Below are positions 61,301 to 64,000 of a stretch of DNA of 64,000 nucleotides, one piece after another. Made by a program: the position numbers and the translations under genes. The notes below the pieces were generated by a model, which was not told the DNA's origin, did no database searches, and was given only the letters and a program-made list of their open reading frames with translations. Source of the stretch: Allacma fusca (Eukaryota; Arthropoda; Collembola; Symphypleona; Sminthuridae); contig OX359245.1 of NCBI GenBank assembly GCA_947179485.1, positions 42,891,067-42,955,066 of the forward strand, in the 5' to 3' direction. Each line of letters begins with the position of its first letter. The stretch's first letter is position 1.

Positions 61301-62908
61301 ATGTCCGATAAAAAGAAGCCCTCCGCATCCAAACCAGACCCTAAACCTTCTACAAGTAGAGTCACTCGTAAAAATTCTGACCCTGATTTAAAAGACGCCT
61401 CAGAATTAGCAAAAGTCTTACAACAAGCAAAAGCAAAAGCAAAAGCTACAACTAGCGCTAGTAAAAATTTACCACCATTACCTCCGCCAGTCCCCATAAA
61501 CACACCACCTCCACCGCCAGTTCCTCTAGTAGTTCCTCCAGCACAAGTTTCTCCTCCGAGAACTCCCAGTCCACAATATTCTACTCCACCAGGCACTCCA
61601 CCACCGATCTCTTTACCTCCACCACTCCCTCCTCCGTTACCTGCTCGTCCATTAGTTACTCCCGTTACACGAACCGTTCCCTCTTTTAAACGCCAAATAT
61701 TAAAAGCCCGTAAAATCCAACATTTTTCCCGTCACGGACCCTCTACCAAAACTCGCAAAGTTAAACCGTTCAAAATGGCCGCAGCAGCAGCAGCAGCACC
61801 AGCAACTCCCGTCAATGTCACGGTGAATACCGCCCCCATTCATTCCATTGTTGACTTCCAAAAGATTAAACAATTCCTTCCAGCAACTCATGATGTTCAT
61901 GATTTTATTATTGATGTTCAACGTGTCGTGGCCCAATACCAATGGGATTGGCCCACTCTCCAAGGACACACTCCCAATTTATTAGCTCGTGACCCCTATC
62001 AATGGCTGCAAACACAACTCGCCATTGCTCCACCCATTATTGTTAGTATTGATACATTTTTCACGGCTCTCCGTGAACGCTATGCAAAACCCAGACAGGT
62101 TTATCTCAATCAATTAATTTCCCGCAAACAAAAAGATAATGAGACGAGTGCCAAATTTTTGTATGATGTTGATAGTATTTGCACTCGCTATGACCCAACC
62201 ATGAGTCAACCTGACCGTGTTGCTTGGGGAATGGAAGGCCTCCTCCCCAAGTTCAAATCGGCAGCGGCAGGTTTTCCATTTACGAGCATAGCTGCTCTCG
62301 TTCGTTTTTGCGAACAACGAGAATTTGCAGATACAACAGCTGGCCCTTCAGATATGGCTGCAAAAGTTAAGTCTTTGGAAGAAACCATCCAAAAACTTAC
62401 CTTGTCTGATGCGCCTAATGCCCAAGCTAATTTTGCTTTTGTCCCTGGCCGCGGCCGAGGTCGTGGCAATGGCCGCGGCAATTCCCATAATAACAATAAT
62501 CACCGCGGTAACCAAGGCAACATTCACCAACCGGTTCCCCATCAGCCCAGAGGTAACAATAATAATAACAATAATAATAGAGGACAGGCTCAGAACCCCC
62601 ATAAGGGTATGCAATGTTATAATTGTAATAAATTCGGTCACATCAGTCGTGACTGCCGTTCGGGAAACCAACAGAGGGGGCCCAACCAGCGTGGTCAGGG
62701 TCCCCGCCCGAACTTTCGGAACAACAATTTCCGCGGAAACAACAATGGCTTCCGCTACAATCAACAAAACCACGGCAACAATCGCCGGAACGACCAAAAT
62801 GCCCACAGATTGGAAATTTCATTCAATCCCAATCCGCCCCAAAACAATCAACCCCCCCAGAATCACTTTGCGAATCTTCAATATCCCTCCATAACTTACC
62901 CACAATAA
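61301..62908 (+). CDS. Retrotransposon Gag
   Basis: 535 codons. Order: a Lys/Ala-rich N-terminus; a long Pro-rich segment (residues about 65-125, many PPLPPP-type motifs); a basic stretch; the capsid-like region (about 180-345, helical, with WLQTQLAIA and RQVYLNQLISRKQ); an Arg-Gly/Asn-rich nucleocapsid region with one CCHC zinc knuckle (CYNCNKFGHISRDC, about residue 436); and a Gln/Asn/Pro-rich tail. Gag forms the particle that packages element RNA. The Pro-rich segment is longer than in typical Gypsy Gag. Confidence 0.88.
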   Translation: MSDKKKPSASKPDPKPSTSRVTRKNSDPDLKDASELAKVLQQAKAKAKATTSASKNLPPLPPPVPINTPPPPPVPLVVPPAQVSPPRTPSPQYSTPPGTPPPISLPPPLPPPLPARPLVTPVTRTVPSFKRQILKARKIQHFSRHGPSTKTRKVKPFKMAAAAAAAPATPVNVTVNTAPIHSIVDFQKIKQFLPATHDVHDFIIDVQRVVAQYQWDWPTLQGHTPNLLARDPYQWLQTQLAIAPPIIVSIDTFFTALRERYAKPRQVYLNQLISRKQKDNETSAKFLYDVDSICTRYDPTMSQPDRVAWGMEGLLPKFKSAAAGFPFTSIAALVRFCEQREFADTTAGPSDMAAKVKSLEETIQKLTLSDAPNAQANFAFVPGRGRGRGNGRGNSHNNNNHRGNQGNIHQPVPHQPRGNNNNNNNNRGQAQNPHKGMQCYNCNKFGHISRDCRSGNQQRGPNQRGQGPRPNFRNNNFRGNNNGFRYNQQNHGNNRRNDQNAHRLEISFNPNPPQNNQPPQNHFANLQYPSITYPQ

Positions 62909-62943
62909 ATCTATCACCCGCTTCATCAATGTGCCCATATATT

Positions 62944-64000
62944 ATGTGTTACTTTGATGATGTCTCCATTGATGCGTTAATTGATACAGGAGCTTCTCAT
63001 AATTTAATTCAAAAGAATCACATCCCCTCCAGTGCAGTCATCACTCCTTGCCCACAAAGATTTGTTATCACAGCTGATAAAGCTCGCATTCCTACGTCCC
63101 ATATAGCCTCCTTAACGTTCCAACTTGATAACTACTTTTACACAACAGAAGCCCATGTCCTTGAAACGCTCACTCCTCCACTCATTCTTGGCTGTAAGTT
63201 TATTACACAATTTGACTTTCATATACATCTGAACTCTAACTCACTATACAACTCTCATGTATGTCATTACTTTCGTAAGCATGCATACTCAGCCACTTGC
63301 TCATCTGAGTGTGGCTGTTCCTCTCCCGTCAAAACATTATTTACTATTCAACTTCCCCCTCGACACCAAATGTATGTACCGACTACATCATTACACACGT
63401 CTCACACGACATTTTTCAACCCTCATCCACTCATTGAAAAACAATACAAAGTAATTTTTCCTCCAGTTATCAACCCAGCGAAAAATGTTTTGCTCGCCAC
63501 AAACATTTCCACATCTACACAGATTATTCCCGCTGATACTCTTTTAGGTCATGCTCAACGCTATGATTTTACCCAAAGCTTAAACACAGCTCCGGTAATT
63601 CCTCAAAATCCCACCCCTTTTACTCCAGAACAAATTCAATCATTAAATATTAATCCAAAATTACGGCCCGCTGAACGCGCCTCGATCATAAGCCTCCTTA
63701 ATAAGTATTCATATTTATTTGCATGGACACTTATGGACCTTCAAGTTTGTACCCTTCCTCCCATGCGAATTACGTTAAATTCTGACACTCCAGTTCAGGC
63801 TAAACCCTACCGCTTGAGCACCACGGAGCGTGAGATTTTAAAGCAAGAATTAGATAAATTAATTCAAGCAGGTATAGTTGTTCCCTGTGAAAACTCCAAT
63901 TATTCCACCCCTGTATTTTTAGTCCGCCAAAAATTAGGTAAATGGCGACTCGTCTGTGATTTTCAAAAACTAAATAAAATCACAGTAGACGAAATATTCC
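62944..64000 (+). CDS. Retrotransposon Pol, protease and start of reverse transcriptase (partial)
   Basis: The frame is -1 relative to gag, overlaps the end of gag by at least ~120 bp, and is open to the last base. The aspartic protease motif ALIDTGASHN lies near 62974-63003 and its partner strand ILGCKFI near 63184. The reverse-transcriptase entry segment (PVQAKPYRLS, then GKWRLVCDF and KLNKIT) occupies 63790-63990, before the catalytic YxDD, which is outside the window. An ATG at 62944 is one possible start; expression by -1 frameshifting in the overlap is equally possible. A run of seven C at 62852-62858 lies in the overlap but is not a perfect slippery heptamer in phase. Confidence 0.85.
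   Translation, partial: MCYFDDVSIDALIDTGASHNLIQKNHIPSSAVITPCPQRFVITADKARIPTSHIASLTFQLDNYFYTTEAHVLETLTPPLILGCKFITQFDFHIHLNSNSLYNSHVCHYFRKHAYSATCSSECGCSSPVKTLFTIQLPPRHQMYVPTTSLHTSHTTFFNPHPLIEKQYKVIFPPVINPAKNVLLATNISTSTQIIPADTLLGHAQRYDFTQSLNTAPVIPQNPTPFTPEQIQSLNINPKLRPAERASIISLLNKYSYLFAWTLMDLQVCTLPPMRITLNSDTPVQAKPYRLSTTEREILKQELDKLIQAGIVVPCENSNYSTPVFLVRQKLGKWRLVCDFQKLNKITVDEIF

Larger units (their letters stand above)
60262..64000 (+). mobile_element. Ty3/Gypsy-like LTR retrotransposon (5' part; runs off the window)
   Basis: A 5' LTR (60262-60779), a primer-binding-site-like TGGTGGCC, a leader, gag (61301-62908) and a pol frame (protease, then the start of reverse transcriptase) follow in canonical order. 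All frames are open, suggesting a young insertion. It interrupts duplication copy 2; the expected target duplication ends at GTGTAT just left of the LTR. The 3' LTR, integrase and any envelope-like frame lie outside the window. Confidence 0.9.

Noticed and set aside
1-64000. tRNA, rRNA, CRISPR array or prokaryotic operon signals
   Set aside because: Looked for cloverleaf B-box-like GTTCGA-CC motifs, direct-repeat arrays with unique spacers and polycistronic gene layouts; none found.

Overview
This is a eukaryotic nuclear window: GT-AG introns in almost every gene, AT-rich intergenic DNA and many transposons. The gene families point to an arthropod. They are a bitesize-type synaptotagmin-like protein, insect-allergen-repeat (G12/Bla g 1-like) gut proteins, a ZAD-C2H2 zinc-finger protein and a glycine-rich secreted protein. 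Secreted C-type lectins ending in a phage-tail-collar-like module, together with DUF4806 genes, make me lean towards an early-diverging hexapod such as a springtail. That placement is inference; I see no rRNA or mitochondrial marker.

Layout. 1-8.1 kb (+): 3' part of a synaptotagmin-like (btsz/SYTL) gene with huge disordered exons and C-terminal C2A-C2B. 8.1-14.3 kb: mostly gene-free. 14.9-23.5 kb: secreted-protein region with a three-repeat G12 gene (TATA promoter, tandemly duplicated exons), a foldback-type transposon, a Gly-rich secreted protein (-) and a divergent one-repeat G12 paralogue. 24-40 kb: housekeeping block with a ZAD zinc-finger gene (-), head-to-head with CDKAL1 (+), then UCKL1 (-, 12 exons, with a PIF/Harbinger-like MITE in an intron), then OGFOD1 (-). 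41.5-44.8 kb: a 3.36-kb CACTA-like element with CCCTAGTA ends, an AT duplication, 72-bp subterminal repeats, the C-terminal part of a transposase-associated protein and a five-exon DUF4806 gene. 45.7-47.2 kb: a complete five-exon TMEM45-like gene.

47.1-60.3 kb: the most unusual region. A 7,777-bp tandem duplication, near-identical by eye, carries C-type lectin genes on the minus strand. Their architecture is signal peptide, C-type lectin domain, coiled coil, then a module resembling phage tail-collar/tail-fibre tips. The copies differ by two mobile-element insertions. A 501-bp hAT-type MITE (8-bp target duplication) breaks the lectin-B exon in copy 1. A Ty3/Gypsy-like LTR retrotransposon (60262 to the window end) interrupts copy 2. 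The junction also truncates a third lectin gene and duplicates the tail of the TMEM45 gene.

The housekeeping genes do not form one pathway, although CDKAL1 (tRNA modification), OGFOD1 (ribosomal-protein hydroxylation) and UCKL1 (pyrimidine salvage) all bear on translation or nucleotide supply. The G12, Gly-rich and lectin genes encode secreted, probably gut, cuticle or immune proteins. Exon borders were read by eye from splice sites, phase continuity and family knowledge; no alignment or search was run.
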